Below are positions 53,246-64,000 of a stretch of 64,000 nt of DNA, one piece after another (the first letter of the stretch is position 1; each line of letters starts with the position of its first letter). The position numbers were made by a program, and so were the translations under genes. The stretch covers positions 186,001 through 250,000 of the forward strand of contig NZ_JAKEDS010000004.1 in assembly GCF_021462415.1 (NCBI RefSeq), given 5' to 3'. A model generated the notes under the pieces. The model made no database searches, was not told where the DNA came from, and was given only the letters and a program-made list of their open reading frames with translations. Source of the DNA: Rhodohalobacter sp. 614A. Its GTDB lineage: Bacteria > Bacteroidota > Rhodothermia > Balneolales > Balneolaceae.

Positions 53246-56200
53246 TATTCGTTTTCTTCTTCGGGATGATCCGCTCCAAGCGTTTCGAACACTTTTTGGA
53301 TATCCTCGTCCTGCTCATCCAGATCTACTTTGGAACCCACAATGAGTTCTTCATATTTATGCAGCCCTGTTCCTGCAGGTACTTTGTGGCCAACAATCAC
53401 ATTCTCTTTCAGGCCGCGCAGGAAGTCTCTCTTCGCTTCGATGGAAGCCTGAGTAAGAACCTTCGTGGTTTCCTGGAAGGATGCGGCTGACAACCAGCTT
53501 TCTGTTGAAAGCGATGCACGCGTAATACCCAACAGAATCGGTTTCGAAATCGCCGGTTCCGCTTCGCGTGTTTGCAGTTCATCTTTGCCTTCTTTGATCA
53601 GATCGTTGTTATGATCCCGAACTTGACGTCTGTCGAGAATAGCTCCTCGTTTCAGCTCGCTTCCGCCCGGATCCGTTACTACAAACTTACCGATCAATTC
53701 GTCATTTTTGTTGTTCAGCTCAAATCGGTCAACTTTGTCACCTTCGAGGAACATCGTATCTCCCGGATCAGTAACCTCAACCTTCTGCATCATGGTGCGC
53801 ACAATAACTTCAATGTGCTTATCATTAATTTTCACACCCTGCAATCGGTAAACCTCCTGAATCTCATTCACCAGGTACGACTGTACGGCAAATGGTCCAA
53901 GAATATTGAGAATTTCCTGAGCCGGAATGGTTCCATCGGAAAGTGCCTGACCTGCTTTCACAAAGTCATTTTCCTGAACGAGAATATGCTTGGACAGGGA
54001 GATCAAATATTTCTTCTCTTCTGTACCGTCTTTACTCTCAACAATCACTTCCTGAGAGCCTCGTTTTCTTCCGCCCATTCTCACGATACCGTCAATCTCG
54101 GATACGGTAGCCGGATCGCTTGGAGACCGTGCCTCAAACAGCTCGGTTACACGCGGCAGACCAGCGGTAATATCTTTTGATTTAGAAGCAGCCCGTGGAA
54201 TTTTCGCCAGAACCTGACCTGCCTGAACTTTCTCGCCATCATCTACAACGATGTGAGTTTCAACAGGAAGTGTGTTCTCGCGGATTCGATCGTCATTGCC
54301 TTTAACAACCACAGTAGGTACAAGGGATCGATCACGAGAATCGATAATCACTTTCTCCCTGTGTCCGGTTTGAGCGTCTGTATCAGCGGTATAAGTAATT
54401 TCTTCGATGATATCTTTGTACTCAACGGTACCATCCAATTCACTAAAAATCAGTGCGTTGTACGGATCCCACTTACAGAGCGGCATTCCTTTCGGAACTT
54501 TATCACCCTCTTCAACAAGCATTTCTGCACCGTAAGGCACATTATAAGTGTTGAGGATCTTGCCATCTTCACCGACAATCTTCATTTCCCCTGCACGGCT
54601 CAATACAACGTTGTGAATTTCTTCACCATCGTCGTATTCAACAACACGTACGTTTTCGAATTCAATTTTTCCATCGAATTTCGCTTTGTGTTGTGAATCA
54701 GATTCGAGACGAGAAGCTGTACCTCCAACGTGGAAGGTTCGAAGGGTTAACTGTGTACCCGGCTCACCAATAGACTGAGCGGCAATTACACCTACAGCTT
54801 CACCCGTTTGAACGAGTGAATTACGCGCCATATCCCGTCCGTAACATTTCGCACACACACCACGCTCGGTTTCACATGTAAGCACGGAACGAATTTCAAC
54901 TTCTTCGATGCTGGTTTCAGCAACTTTCTTAGCAATTTTCTCTGTGATCAGTTCATTCGCATCACAGATATGCTCATCTGAAATTGGGTCGCGAATCTCG
55001 TGCATAGATACACGCCCGATGATTCTGTTTTCAAGACTTTCAATGATATCCTCATTGTCTTTCAACGCCTGCATTTTAATACCACGCAGCGTTCCACAGT
55101 CTTGCTCATTAATAATAATGTCCTGAGAAACATCCACGAGTCGTCGTGTAAGGTACCCGGCATCAGCCGTTTTCAAAGCTGTATCCGCCAAACCTTTACG
55201 GGCACCGTGTGTTGAAATAAAGTATTCCAGAACGGTCAACCCTTCACGGAAACTTGAAAGAATCGGATTTTCGATAACCTCATTGCCCTGTTGCATAGAG
55301 CTTTTCTGAGGCTTCGCCATCAAACCACGCATACCACCAAGCTGACGAATCTGCTCTTTCGAACCACGAGCACCGGAATCGGCCATCATAAATACGGCAT
55401 TGAAACCATCTTTATCATCCGCAAGGCTTTGGAAAAGTGTTTCAGAAACACGGTTTGTGGTACTTGTCCATTTGTCAATTACCTGGTTATATCGCTCATT
55501 ATCCGTAATGAAACCCATTTCATAACGATCCTGAATTTCAGCTACTTCAGATTGAGCTTTCTCAATGAGTTTTTGCTTCGCTTCCGGAATAATAATGTCT
55601 TCAAGGCTGAAGGACAGACCACCAGTGGTAGCCCGTTCAAAACCCATTTTCTTCATATTATCCAAAAACTCTGCGGTTTTTGTTGTTCCGGTTTCGCTGT
55701 GAATATCACCAATCAATACTCTCAATTCTTTCTTTCCGAGAGTCTTGTTCACGAAGCCCATTTCTTCCGGTACAATTCTGTTGAAAAGTACACGCCCGGT
55801 AGTGGTTTTGATAATCTCATACTCTGTCTCACCGTCTTCATTCACTTTTGGAATTCGAACGTTAATCTTCGCATGTACATCAATCTTATTCTGATCGTAA
55901 GCAATCAAAACCTCGTCGGCATTGGCAAATGTTTTACCTTCTCCTCGTTTACCACCACCCATTTTGGTCAGGTAATAAATACCCAAAATCATATCCTGTG
56001 AGGGAACAGCAATCGGTCCACCACTTGCAGGGCTCAAAATGTTGTGCGAACCAAGCATGAGAATGGATGCTTCAAGTACGGCATCATGACTCAAGGGAAG
56101 GTGAACAGCCATTTGGTCACCATCAAAGTCAGCGTTAAAAGCTGTACATGAGAGCGGATGCAATCGAATCGCTTTCTCCTCAATCAGTACCGGCTGATAG

Positions 56201-57546
56201 GCCTGAATACCCAATCGGTGAAGGGTCGGTGCACGGTTCAGCATAACGGGGTGTCCGTCAATCACATTTTCAAGAACTTCCCAAACTACCTGGTCGCGGC
56301 GATCTACCACTTTCTTGGCGCTTTTCACCGTTTTTACGTATCCACGTTCAATGAGTCGGCGGATTACAAACGGTTTATAAAGCTCAATGGCCATCTCTTT
56401 CGGAAGACCGCACTCGTGCATTTTCAACTCAGGACCTACAACAATTACAGATCGTCCGGAATAGTCAACACGCTTACCAAGAAGGTTTTGTCGGAATCGA
56501 CCGCTCTTTCCTTTCAGCATATCGCTGAGGGATTTCAGAGGACGGTTATTATTCCGTACAGCGTTTGATTTTCTTGAGTTGTCATAAAGAGAATCAACCG
56601 CTTCCTGGAGCATTCGTTTCTCATTTCTGAGAATCACATCAGGAGCTTTAATGTCGATCAGTCTCTTTAAACGATTATTTCTGATGATTACCCGTCGGTA
56701 TAGATCATTCAGGTCAGACGTTGCAAAACGACCACCTTCGAGTGGTACAAGCGGACGTAGTTCCGGAGGAATAACCGGAATCACGCTTTGAATCATCCAT
56801 CTTGGATCATTCTCCGTGTGTTGATTTGCTGAGCGGAATGATTCAATTACCTGAAGTCTCTTCAGCTTTTTCTTCTTGCGCATCTGAGAGGTTTCGTTTT
56901 TCACCTCATCTCTCAGCGTGTACGCAAGGCTGTCGAGATCCATGTCTGTAAGAAGTGCTTCAATAGCTTCAGCACCATCTTTTACGACAAATTTATCTTC
57001 ATCGTCATCATCCATTTCGTAGTGATCTTCTGGAAGCTGGTCGAGAATATCGAATTTCTCTTCTTCCGAAATCATATCACCACGCTTATAACCGAGGTCT
57101 CTGGCGAGGCCAGGATTAATCACCACAAACGTTTCGTAATAGACAATACGCTCGAGGTTTTTAGATGAATAGCCCAGCAAATATGCAATCTTGCTCGGCA
57201 GGGATTTGAAGTACCAGATATGCACGATGGGAACGGTAAGGGTAATATGCCCCATTCGTTCTCTTCGAACAGCTTTTCTGGTAACTTCTACACCGCATCT
57301 GTCACAGATAATTCCCTTGTAACGGATACGCTTGTATTTACCACAGTGGCATTCATAATCTTTAACCGGTCCGAAGATCTTTTCACAGAAAAGACCATCC
57401 ATTTCCGGTTTGAATGTTCTGTAATTGATCGTTTCTGGTGTAAGAACTTCTCCATGAGACCGGGATAAAATCGTTTCGGCCGAGGCCAAAGAAATCCCAA
57501 TTTTGTCGAAGTCTTTTGATACGGTTAATGTTTGTGTAGACGGCAA
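53245..57546 (-). CDS. rpoC: RNA polymerase beta' subunit (TTG start)
   Basis: The 1433-residue subunit holds the active site: the Mg-binding [15 protein letters not shown] (around residue 470), the N-terminal zinc ribbon ([20 protein letters not shown], about 70-90) and the second zinc site ([13 protein letters not shown]). The length and C-terminal extension fit the Bacteroidota form. The start is TTG (57546) just after a strong AAGGAGG (57554-57560). That ribosome site lies in a hairpin, AAAGGA-N5-TCCTTT, whose 3' arm runs into the start codon. 39 bases separate it from rpoB. Confidence 0.98.
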   Translation of the reverse strand: MPSTQTLTVSKDFDKIGISLASAETILSRSHGEVLTPETINYRTFKPEMDGLFCEKIFGPVKDYECHCGKYKRIRYKGIICDRCGVEVTRKAVRRERMGHITLTVPIVHIWYFKSLPSKIAYLLGYSSKNLERIVYYETFVVINPGLARDLGYKRGDMISEEEKFDILDQLPEDHYEMDDDDEDKFVVKDGAEAIEALLTDMDLDSLAYTLRDEVKNETSQMRKKKKLKRLQVIESFRSANQHTENDPRWMIQSVIPVIPPELRPLVPLEGGRFATSDLNDLYRRVIIRNNRLKRLIDIKAPDVILRNEKRMLQEAVDSLYDNSRKSNAVRNNNRPLKSLSDMLKGKSGRFRQNLLGKRVDYSGRSVIVVGPELKMHECGLPKEMAIELYKPFVIRRLIERGYVKTVKSAKKVVDRRDQVVWEVLENVIDGHPVMLNRAPTLHRLGIQAYQPVLIEEKAIRLHPLSCTAFNADFDGDQMAVHLPLSHDAVLEASILMLGSHNILSPASGGPIAVPSQDMILGIYYLTKMGGGKRGEGKTFANADEVLIAYDQNKIDVHAKINVRIPKVNEDGETEYEIIKTTTGRVLFNRIVPEEMGFVNKTLGKKELRVLIGDIHSETGTTKTAEFLDNMKKMGFERATTGGLSFSLEDIIIPEAKQKLIEKAQSEVAEIQDRYEMGFITDNERYNQVIDKWTSTTNRVSETLFQSLADDKDGFNAVFMMADSGARGSKEQIRQLGGMRGLMAKPQKSSMQQGNEVIENPILSSFREGLTVLEYFISTHGARKGLADTALKTADAGYLTRRLVDVSQDIIINEQDCGTLRGIKMQALKDNEDIIESLENRIIGRVSMHEIRDPISDEHICDANELITEKIAKKVAETSIEEVEIRSVLTCETERGVCAKCYGRDMARNSLVQTGEAVGVIAAQSIGEPGTQLTLRTFHVGGTASRLESDSQHKAKFDGKIEFENVRVVEYDDGEEIHNVVLSRAGEMKIVGEDGKILNTYNVPYGAEMLVEEGDKVPKGMPLCKWDPYNALIFSELDGTVEYKDIIEEITYTADTDAQTGHREKVIIDSRDRSLVPTVVVKGNDDRIRENTLPVETHIVVDDGEKVQAGQVLAKIPRAASKSKDITAGLPRVTELFEARSPSDPATVSEIDGIVRMGGRKRGSQEVIVESKDGTEEKKYLISLSKHILVQENDFVKAGQALSDGTIPAQEILNILGPFAVQSYLVNEIQEVYRLQGVKINDKHIEVIVRTMMQKVEVTDPGDTMFLEGDKVDRFELNNKNDELIGKFVVTDPGGSELKRGAILDRRQVRDHNNDLIKEGKDELQTREAEPAISKPILLGITRASLSTESWLSAASFQETTKVLTQASIEAKRDFLRGLKENVIVGHKVPAGTGLHKYEELIVGSKVDLDEQDEDIQKVFETLGADHPEEENE

Positions 57547-57561
57547 AGGAAAACCTCCTTT
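57545..57561 (-). promoter_or_regulatory. Hairpin covering the rpoC ribosome binding site
   Basis: On the minus strand, AAAGGA pairs with TCCTTT around a 5-base loop (GGTTT). The Shine-Dalgarno lies in the 5' arm and loop. The 3' arm contains the first two bases of the TTG start. The same architecture occurs at rpoB. Confidence 0.6.
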
Positions 57562-57585
57562 TAGATTTAATTAACAGAACAAAAC

Positions 57586-60500
57586 TTAGTCAATATGGAT
57601 TTCGAGACCGAGACCCATTAATTCACGTAATAAAACTTTAAACGATTCAGGCACATCGCCTTCCGGAAGGTTTTCACCTTTCACGATGGCTTCGTAAACC
57701 TTAGATCGTCCTTTCACATCATCACTCTTAACAGTGAGCATCTCTTTCAATATGTTGGCCGCACCATAAGCGTACAGTGCCCAAACCTCCATCTCACCCA
57801 GTCGCTGGCCACCAAACTGTGCTTTACCACCCAATGGCTGCTGTGTAATCAGCGAGTACGGACCGATTGACCGTGCGTGCATCTTATCTTCAACCAAGTG
57901 ATTGAGTTTAAGCATATACATGTAGCCAACGGTAGTTTTCTGATCTAACTTCTCACCGGTTTGGCCATCATAGAGGTGCACACGTCCGTCCTTCGGAAGA
58001 CCTGCTTTTTCCAGCTCTTCCTGAACCTGATCGTAAGATGCTCCGTCAAAAATTGGGGAAGCATATTTAACCCCAAGTTTGGCGCCTGCCCAGCCCAGAA
58101 TAGTTTCATAAATCTGGCCGAGGTTCATACGAGATGGTACACCCAAGGGATTAAGAACAATATCTACAGGAGTTCCATCTTCCATATACGGCATATCTTC
58201 AACAGGAACAACTTTGGCAATTACACCTTTGTTACCGTGTCGTCCGGCCATCTTATCACCAACCTGCATTTTTCGCTTCTTGGCAACATAGACTTTGGCT
58301 TTTTGAATAATTCCCGGGGGCAGCTCGTCGCCTACCTGAATCTGGTATTTACGCCGTTTGGCCTCTGTATCAATTTCTCTTCGAAGCTCTCTGTAGTTTT
58401 TGAAGAGCAGCTTGACATGCTTCACAAGTTCATCGTCAGTAGCCCAGTCGATATTTTCGTTGATATTAACGGGATCGAGCTCTTCGAAAACAGATTTCTT
58501 ATACTTCTCGCCTTTTGGAATCAGTTCAACATCGCTGTAATTGTAAACACCTGGCGATGTTTTATCCCGCAACAAGCTGTACATTTTATCAGCCCACTTC
58601 TGGTTGAGTTCAGCCAGTTTCTGAGCATGACGGTCGTTTTCCTGTTCAACCATTTTCTTCTCTTCCTTGCGGGAGATTTGCTCATCACGCTTACGGCTAA
58701 AGAGTTTCGTGTTGATCACAACTCCTGATACACCCGGAGGTGTTTTCAGGGATGCATCTTTCACGTCGCCGGCTTTATCACCAAAAATAGCGCGCAGAAG
58801 TTTCTCTTCCGGTGTTGGATCGGTTTCTCCCTTCGGAGTAATTTTACCAACGAGAATGTCACCGTGATTTACTTTTGCACCTACGCGGATGATTCCCTGC
58901 TCGTCGAGGTTTTTGGTAGCTTCCTCACTTACGTTTGGAATCTCGCGGGTTAACTCTTCTTCACCACGTTTGGTGTCGCGAACTTGCTGCTCGAATTCAG
59001 TAATGTGAATAGATGTATAAACGTCATCCTGAACAATTCGCTCACTGATAACAATCGCATCCTCAAAGTTATAACCACGCCATGGCATGAAAGCAACAAG
59101 AAGGTTTCTGCCAAGTGCGAGCTCACCTTTTTCAGTAGCGCATCCATCGGCAATCGCATCACCTTCTTTTACTTTATCGCCAACACTTACAATCGGGCGC
59201 TGATTAACGGTAGTATCCTGGTTACTTCGCTCAAATTTCTGAAGTCTGTAACTCTTGATACCTTCATCAAAGTAGCAATCCTGCTCCATTTCAGTCCGAT
59301 CATATTTGATGCGGATCTCATCACCACTTACGTAAACAACCTCACCGTCTCCTTCGGCCGTAATGATTGCCCGGGAGTCTTTTGCAGCACGTTGCTCCAA
59401 ACCGGTACCTACGATTGGCGATTCAGGACGCAATAACGGCACTGCCTGACGCTGCATGTTCGAGCCCATCAAGGCACGGTTAGCATCATCATGTTCAATA
59501 AACGGAATCAGCGCAGCTGCCAGAGATGTGATCTGGTTTGCAGATACATCCATGTACTCAACCTGCTCTGGTTTGGCAAGTCCTACGTTACTATCTCTGA
59601 ACCGTGAGAAAATTGATTCATTTTCGAAAGCTCCGTCGTCCGTAATCGGAGCGTTTGCCTGGGCAATGACCGTTTCATCTTCCTGTTCTGCAGCAAGATA
59701 TTCAACATCGCTAGTCACTTTGCCTTCTTTCACTCTTCTATAGGGAGTTTCAATAAACCCGAAATCATTCACTTTTGCGTGAATACAGAGTGACGTAATC
59801 AAACCGATGTTCGGACCTTCAGGCGTTTCAATCGGGCAAAGACGTCCGTAGTGTGTATAGTGAACGTCACGAACTTCAAAACCGGCTCGTTCACGTGTCA
59901 AACCGCCAGGGCCTAATGCAGACATACGTCGCTTGTGAGTCAACTCCGCAACTGGATTGGTTTGATCCATAAACTGTGACAGCTGATTCGTACCAAAGAA
60001 ACTGTTAATCACACTTGAAATAGTACGTGCATTTACCAGATCCTGTGGAGTAAGTTGCTCAGCATCGCGGGAGTTCATTCTTTCTCTGATGGTTCGTGCC
60101 ATACGGGCCAAACCAATAGAGAATTGTTGTCCTAACTGTTCGCCAACGGTTCGCACACGTCGGTTACTCAGGTGATCAATATCATCCACCTGGGATTTCA
60201 TTTCTTTGAGGCGAATCACCTCTTTAATAATTGCGACAACATCTTCTTTCGTGAGATACTGAATATCTGGCTCTACATCCAGTTTCAGTCGTTTATTCAA
60301 CCGGTATCGGCCTACTTCACCGAGATCATATTTCTTATCGCTGAAGAATAATCGTTCGAGAACCTGTCGTGCAGTTTCAGGATCGGGCATTTCGCCAGTT
60401 CTGATCTGCTGATAAATCTCACCGAGTGCCGTTACATCGTCATGAGAAGGATCTTTTCTCAGCGTATTCATGATTACTGAACGCTCGGACTCTTCAGCAC

Positions 60501-61413
60501 CAATTTTTTGTACCAGAATTTTCTTGACATCGGCTTCCTTCAAAATACCGTAATCGTCTTCAGTCAATTCATGATCCCGTTCCAGCAACACTTTGCGACT
60601 GGTAGCCTCGGTTACTTCCCCGGTTTCATCATCAACTACTTCCTCGGTTACCTCTACGGTGATGTCTGTAGCAAGCCTTTCGCCCACAAGATCATCGTTG
60701 TATTTCTTCTTGGAACCGAAAGAAACTTCTTCGGAAAGCCCAAACAAGTTAAGAATTTCGAGGTCTTCAGAGTATCCAAGTGCCCGAAGCAGTGTAGTTG
60801 CAGGAATCTTTTTCTTCCTGTCGATGTATGCCCAAAGCACATCACGGATATCGTTGGTAAACTCAATCCATGAGCCTTTAAATGGAATGACTCGAGCTGA
60901 ATAAAGCTGTGTACCATTCGGGTGAATATTCTGCCCGAAAAATACACCGGGTGAACGGTGTAACTGGCTTACAATAACTCGCTCAGCCCCGTTGATAATG
61001 AACGTTCCCCGCTCTGTCATCCAAGGCAGGTCGCCAAGAAAAACTTCCTGCTCAATGGTCTCGGAGGCTTCGTCGGAACTGTCAACGGAAGAGAGTCTCA
61101 ATTTTGCCTTTAGCGGAATTGCATATGTGAGTCCGCGTTCCTGGCATTCTCGAATATTATATTTTGGTGTGTCGACAGAATAATAGATAAATTCAAGAAT
61201 GTGAGTCTCCCTTGAATCCTGGATCGGGAAATTCTCATTGAATATTCTCTGCAAACCCTGGTTATTTCGATCATTCGGAGCAACATCCAATTGTGCAAAT
61301 GTATTGAATGATTCTAATTGTATATCCAGGAAGTCAGGGTAATCTATTACATTTTTAATTCTGCCGAATGAAAGGCGATCGGTAAACGGGATTTTCTCCA
61401 TAGTTGTACTCAA
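57586..61413 (-). CDS. rpoB: RNA polymerase beta subunit (TTG start)
   Basis: The 1275 residues include the regions that form the rifampicin pocket ([40 protein letters not shown] and [20 protein letters not shown]), the [15 protein letters not shown] loop and the C-terminal clamp region (GLGLEIHID end). In the pocket the standard residues appear present. The start is TTG at 61413, with AAGGAG about 9 bases upstream; an ATG four codons inside (61401) is too far from it. The Shine-Dalgarno sequence lies in a small hairpin like that of rpoC. Confidence 0.98.
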   Translation of the reverse strand: MSTTMEKIPFTDRLSFGRIKNVIDYPDFLDIQLESFNTFAQLDVAPNDRNNQGLQRIFNENFPIQDSRETHILEFIYYSVDTPKYNIRECQERGLTYAIPLKAKLRLSSVDSSDEASETIEQEVFLGDLPWMTERGTFIINGAERVIVSQLHRSPGVFFGQNIHPNGTQLYSARVIPFKGSWIEFTNDIRDVLWAYIDRKKKIPATTLLRALGYSEDLEILNLFGLSEEVSFGSKKKYNDDLVGERLATDITVEVTEEVVDDETGEVTEATSRKVLLERDHELTEDDYGILKEADVKKILVQKIGAEESERSVIMNTLRKDPSHDDVTALGEIYQQIRTGEMPDPETARQVLERLFFSDKKYDLGEVGRYRLNKRLKLDVEPDIQYLTKEDVVAIIKEVIRLKEMKSQVDDIDHLSNRRVRTVGEQLGQQFSIGLARMARTIRERMNSRDAEQLTPQDLVNARTISSVINSFFGTNQLSQFMDQTNPVAELTHKRRMSALGPGGLTRERAGFEVRDVHYTHYGRLCPIETPEGPNIGLITSLCIHAKVNDFGFIETPYRRVKEGKVTSDVEYLAAEQEDETVIAQANAPITDDGAFENESIFSRFRDSNVGLAKPEQVEYMDVSANQITSLAAALIPFIEHDDANRALMGSNMQRQAVPLLRPESPIVGTGLEQRAAKDSRAIITAEGDGEVVYVSGDEIRIKYDRTEMEQDCYFDEGIKSYRLQKFERSNQDTTVNQRPIVSVGDKVKEGDAIADGCATEKGELALGRNLLVAFMPWRGYNFEDAIVISERIVQDDVYTSIHITEFEQQVRDTKRGEEELTREIPNVSEEATKNLDEQGIIRVGAKVNHGDILVGKITPKGETDPTPEEKLLRAIFGDKAGDVKDASLKTPPGVSGVVINTKLFSRKRDEQISRKEEKKMVEQENDRHAQKLAELNQKWADKMYSLLRDKTSPGVYNYSDVELIPKGEKYKKSVFEELDPVNINENIDWATDDELVKHVKLLFKNYRELRREIDTEAKRRKYQIQVGDELPPGIIQKAKVYVAKKRKMQVGDKMAGRHGNKGVIAKVVPVEDMPYMEDGTPVDIVLNPLGVPSRMNLGQIYETILGWAGAKLGVKYASPIFDGASYDQVQEELEKAGLPKDGRVHLYDGQTGEKLDQKTTVGYMYMLKLNHLVEDKMHARSIGPYSLITQQPLGGKAQFGGQRLGEMEVWALYAYGAANILKEMLTVKSDDVKGRSKVYEAIVKGENLPEGDVPESFKVLLRELMGLGLEIHID

Positions 61414-61429
61414 AAGGAAGTTCTCCTTT
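61413..61429 (-). promoter_or_regulatory. Hairpin covering the rpoB ribosome binding site
   Basis: On the minus strand, AAAGGA pairs with TCCTTT around the loop GAACT. The 5' arm holds the Shine-Dalgarno and the last base of the 3' arm is the first T of the TTG start. Stem and loop lengths match those at rpoC exactly. Confidence 0.6.
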
Positions 61430-61510
61430 AGGTTAAAAAGAAATGTGAGCGAGCTCTATCTGGTAAACGAACTCCTGATTGAAAATCTCACATATGATTT
61501 AGACGCCAAA

Positions 61511-61537
61511 AGCCAACACCTATTTTAGATGTCGGCT
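61511..61537 (-). terminator. rplL-rpoB intergenic hairpin, possible attenuator
   Basis: On the minus strand, AGCCGACATCT pairs with AGGTGTTGGCT over 11 bp (two G-U pairs) with loop AAAAT, followed by TTTTGG. It lies in the 149-base gap between rplL and rpoB, where E. coli has an attenuator and an RNase III site. The short U-run suggests partial termination or an RNA processing site. Confidence 0.5.
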
Positions 61538-61562
61538 ATGGCAATATACTGGGTTCAGCCGG

Positions 61563-61943
61563 TTACTTGAGCTCTACTTCAGCTCCGGCTTCCTCTAATT
61601 TTGCTTTCAGATCTTCAGCTTCTGCTTTGGCAACACCTTCTTTAACAGTGTTGGGTGCATTGTCAACCAGTTCTTTGGCTTCTTTAAGTCCAAGACCGGT
61701 AATACCGCGTACTTCTTTAATAACGGCAATTTTCTTAGCGCCAGCAGATTTCAGAACTACGTCAAACTCTGTTTGCTCTTCTCCGCCGCCGCCTTCAGCG
61801 CCACCGCCAGCTGGGCCGGCAACAGCTACAGCCGCAGCCGCAGGTTTGATATCGTATTCTTCTTCAAGAACTTTCGCAAGTTCATTCGCTTCTTTAATCG
61901 TTAAATTAACGAGTTGTTCTGCGATTTCTTTAACGTCAGCCAT
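61563..61943 (-). CDS. rplL: Ribosomal protein bL12 (L7/L12)
   Basis: The start is set at the ATG at 61943 (126 residues), preceded by GGAG; the longer frame upstream is not coding. The N-terminal dimerisation domain ([20 protein letters not shown]) is joined by an Ala/Gly-rich hinge to the C-terminal domain ([37 protein letters not shown]). It forms the stalk that recruits translation factors. It lies 52 bases after rplJ. Confidence 0.97.
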   Translation of the reverse strand: MADVKEIAEQLVNLTIKEANELAKVLEEEYDIKPAAAAVAVAGPAGGGAEGGGGEEQTEFDVVLKSAGAKKIAVIKEVRGITGLGLKEAKELVDNAPNTVKEGVAKAEAEDLKAKLEEAGAEVELK

Positions 61944-61995
61944 TGTTTTTATTCTCCGTTCGTCGGTTTTAATTAAAAAGTTTGTATTGTGTTGG

Positions 61996-62520
61996 TTATT
62001 CCTCGCCTTTTTCAGCGATGGTTTTAATTGCTCCTGCAAGATTGCCGCCTTGTGCCTGCAATCCACTCACTACGTTGGAAATTGGTGCCAATAACAGACC
62101 AACAATATCGCCGATAACTTCGCTCTTAGACTTCATAGCGGCCAGCGTTTCAAGTTGATCTTCTGAATAAAAGTCACCATCAATTAAGGCAGCCTTGAAT
62201 TGAGGCTTATTATGTTCCTTAATGTAGTCTTTCAATACTTTAGCAGGTGCAGCAAGCTCTTCCTCCACAAAAGCAAAACCATTTTGGTCTGCCAGGTGTG
62301 GATAGAGGTCATCATATCCGCCAATTGTATCCATTGCCCTTTTTATCAGTGTATTTTTATACACTTTAAAGTGCACGTTACCATCGCGAAACTTCCCGCG
62401 CAATTCACCCATGTCAGACACAGACATGCCTGAGTAATTGGTGATATATACTGCATTTGCGCTGTTAAGCTGCTCGGTAATTTCTTCTACAATTGCCTTT
62501 TTTTCTGTTAATGTCGGCAT
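61996..62520 (-). CDS. rplJ: Ribosomal protein uL10
   Basis: The 174 residues start with [20 protein letters not shown] and contain [20 protein letters not shown] and [14 protein letters not shown]. The C-terminal helix, to which bL12 dimers attach, ends in [16 protein letters not shown]. Only 19 bases separate it from rplA, leaving no room for a separate L10 leader. Confidence 0.96.
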   Translation of the reverse strand: MPTLTEKKAIVEEITEQLNSANAVYITNYSGMSVSDMGELRGKFRDGNVHFKVYKNTLIKRAMDTIGGYDDLYPHLADQNGFAFVEEELAAPAKVLKDYIKEHNKPQFKAALIDGDFYSEDQLETLAAMKSKSEVIGDIVGLLLAPISNVVSGLQAQGGNLAGAIKTIAEKGEE

Positions 62521-62539
62521 TGTTGTAATTGATTAATTT

Positions 62540-63238
62540 CTAAATTGAAATAATTGATGATCGGCTAATTTGAATGCTCGGGCCCATTGTAGTGCTTAAA
62601 TATGCACTTTTTACATATTGACCTTTTGCAGATGCCGGCCGCAACTTCATGATGGTCTGAAGGAACGAAATAAGATTTTCACGCAAATCGCTTGCGTCAA
62701 AACTTGCTTTCCCTACTGATGTATGAAGAATACCTGTTTTATCAACACGGAAATCAATTTTTCCGGCTTTAAACTGCTTAACGGTTTCTCCAACCTCAGT
62801 GGTAACTGTTCCACTTTTTGGATTCGGCATCAGACCTCTTGGCCCTAAATGTCGACCAAGCTTCCCAATTTTACCCATGACATCCGGTGTGGCGATAATA
62901 ACATCGATATCAGCCCAACCATCTTCAATTTTCGCAATGTATTCATCAAGGCCCACATAGTCGGCTCCGGCCTCTTCCGCCTCTTGCTGCTTAGCTTCAT
63001 TTACGAAAGCAAGCACACGAACCTCTTTTCCAGTTCCGTGAGGAAGCGAAACAGTACCACGAACCATTTGATCGGCATGTCGTGGGTCAACACCTAACCG
63101 CAGATCAAGATCTACGGAAGCATCAAAAGAAGTTGTGCTTGTCTGCTTCACAAGATCACATGCCTCTTCGAGCGTGTATTCCATTTCAGGATCGATCAAT
63201 TCAGCGACCTGTTGATATTTCTTACTTCTTTTTGCCAT
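62540..63238 (-). CDS. rplA: Ribosomal protein uL1
   Basis: The 232 residues carry the uL1 blocks [58 protein letters not shown] and [18 protein letters not shown]. It binds 23S rRNA at the L1 stalk and usually represses its own operon. The last residues (SRSSIISI) are a little longer than in many homologues. An AAGGATG lies upstream of its ATG. Confidence 0.96.
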   Translation of the reverse strand: MAKRSKKYQQVAELIDPEMEYTLEEACDLVKQTSTTSFDASVDLDLRLGVDPRHADQMVRGTVSLPHGTGKEVRVLAFVNEAKQQEAEEAGADYVGLDEYIAKIEDGWADIDVIIATPDVMGKIGKLGRHLGPRGLMPNPKSGTVTTEVGETVKQFKAGKIDFRVDKTGILHTSVGKASFDASDLRENLISFLQTIMKLRPASAKGQYVKSAYLSTTMGPSIQISRSSIISI

Positions 63239-63252
63239 TTCTTACATCCTTG

Positions 63253-63684
63253 TTAATTATCTCGGATTACTCTCAAACCCATGCTTCGGGCAGTACCTGC
63301 AATCATTTCTGCAGCATTATCAACATCATAAGCATTCAGATCTTCCATCTTCTGCTCTGCAATTTCCCGGCATTGTTCGAAGGTTACTTTCCCAACTTTT
63401 GCACGGTTGGGTTCACCTGATCCGGATTTGATGTTGGCGGCTTTTTTGAGAAGAACTGCGGCCGGCGGGGTCTTCGTTTTGAAGCTAAACGATTTATCCG
63501 CGTACACAGTAATCTCAACAGGAATAATAGTGCCTGCCTTATCTTGGGTTTGTGCGTTAAATGCTTTACAAAACTCCATAATATTGATACCTGCCTGTCC
63601 CAAAGCTGGCCCCACGGGGGGAGCGGGATTGGCCTGGCCACCAACAATCTGAAGTTTAAGCACTTTATCTACTTTTTTTGCCAT
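63253..63684 (-). CDS. rplK: Ribosomal protein uL11
   Basis: The 143 residues match the family: [39 protein letters not shown] and [20 protein letters not shown]. The protein sits at the GTPase-associated centre with the stalk. It starts 61 bases after nusG and 14 bases before rplA, as in the common order nusG-rplK-rplA-rplJ-rplL. Confidence 0.97.
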   Translation of the reverse strand: MAKKVDKVLKLQIVGGQANPAPPVGPALGQAGINIMEFCKAFNAQTQDKAGTIIPVEITVYADKSFSFKTKTPPAAVLLKKAANIKSGSGEPNRAKVGKVTFEQCREIAEQKMEDLNAYDVDNAAEMIAGTARSMGLRVIRDN

Positions 63685-63745
63685 ATAGAATCAATTAGCG
63701 ATTCATGCTTCTGTTTGCTGCGTAATAGCTCACGTTTTAAAGTTC

Positions 63746-64000
63746 TTAGGTGGTTGACTCGACCTGATTCAGGTCAACTTCAACCGGGGTTTTTCTACCA
63801 AAAATGCTTACCAAAACTCTCAACTTTAACTTATCTGTAAGCACTTCCTGTACTGTACCATCAAATTCTTTGAAAGGTCCGTCAATTACTTTTACAAGAT
63901 CTCCTTCTCTGTAAGGGATGTCTACAACACCACCTTTTTCGGCCATCTCTTCACTATCCATTACACGGCCGAGAATTCTGTCTACTTCCCTCTGTTTTAA
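63746..64000 (-). CDS. nusG: Transcription antitermination protein NusG (N-terminus outside window)
   Basis: Only the C-terminal part is in the window. The reading frame continues upstream of the first internal Met to the window edge (LKQREVDRILGRV), so the gene is cut, not short. The KOW domain is clear: REGDLVKVIDGPFKEFDGTV and LKLRVLVSIFGRKTPVEVDL. NusG binds RNA polymerase and links it to Rho and the ribosome. Confidence 0.93.
   Translation of the reverse strand, partial: LKQREVDRILGRVMDSEEMAEKGGVVDIPYREGDLVKVIDGPFKEFDGTVQEVLTDKLKLRVLVSIFGRKTPVEVDLNQVESTT

Noticed and set aside
53572-60904. Long antisense frames opposite rpoB and rpoC (up to about 255 residues)
   Set aside because: They mirror the codon pattern of highly conserved genes, show no domain and lack start signals.
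62521-62539. L10 leader RNA before rplJ
   Set aside because: The gap from rplA is only 19 bases and shows no structure.
1-64000. CRISPR array, prophage, integrase or insertion-sequence transposase
   Set aside because: No regularly spaced repeats and no phage, integrase or transposase protein were seen in the window.

Overview
The window is a chromosomal segment of a Gram-negative, Bacteroidota-like bacterium, most likely from the Balneolota/Rhodothermia side of the FCB group. The assignment is inferred from the genes, not from a search. The clues are: RpoB and RpoC of about 1275 and 1433 residues, a short prolyl-tRNA synthetase ending in a C-terminal Tyr, many SPII lipoproteins, a TonB with Pro/Glu-rich linker, AraC-HTH/TPR transmembrane regulators, a GH29 fucosidase, a serC-DUF1015 pair, and many starts without a Shine-Dalgarno sequence.

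Layout. 1-5.5 kb: the 3' part of a soluble transhydrogenase, a DUF429 protein, aspS, a small membrane protein and a LuxR-type regulator with a degenerate receiver. 5.7-15.4 kb: an unusual ligase-rich locus. It holds one ATP-grasp protein, a DADE-type glycosyltransferase, two tandem QueC-like PP-loop proteins with a zinc-type Cys cluster, and, convergent to them, five tandem sugar-transfer-type ATP-grasp paralogues of 407-410 residues joined by 4- or 8-base overlaps. It ends next to a tRNA-Met gene. This is the best candidate in the window for an undescribed system, probably making or decorating a surface glycan or small metabolite. 15.8-28.7 kb: housekeeping and envelope genes (proS, nnr, vanZ-like, tonB, NUDIX, DUF1844, DUF1015, serC, rhomboid, rlpA, crtI, a PAS kinase, a cupin and an AlkC-like protein). 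28.9-31.4 kb: amt-PII and a MntA-HepT toxin-antitoxin pair. 31.4-52.5 kb: accessory metabolism and secreted or lipoprotein enzymes (GH29, M81 peptidase, sugar dehydrogenase-cytochrome c, SMP-30, a possible propeller glycosidase, acyltransferase, nitrilase-like, transaldolase-like), with a small sugar-modification group at 38.7-41.1 kb. 52.7-64 kb: a YtxH protein and then, on the minus strand, the canonical nusG-rplK-rplA-rplJ-rplL-rpoB-rpoC block, with nusG cut by the window end.

Small-scale structure also stands out. rpoB and rpoC both start with TTG just after the same type of hairpin, AAAGGA-N5-TCCTTT, which covers their Shine-Dalgarno sequences. A roughly 100-nt three-way-junction element with a perfect 16-bp closing stem lies between serC and the rhomboid gene. 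Two palindromic interspersed repeats sit in other gaps. A 20-bp-period direct repeat lies between the AraC-type regulator and an ankyrin lipoprotein.
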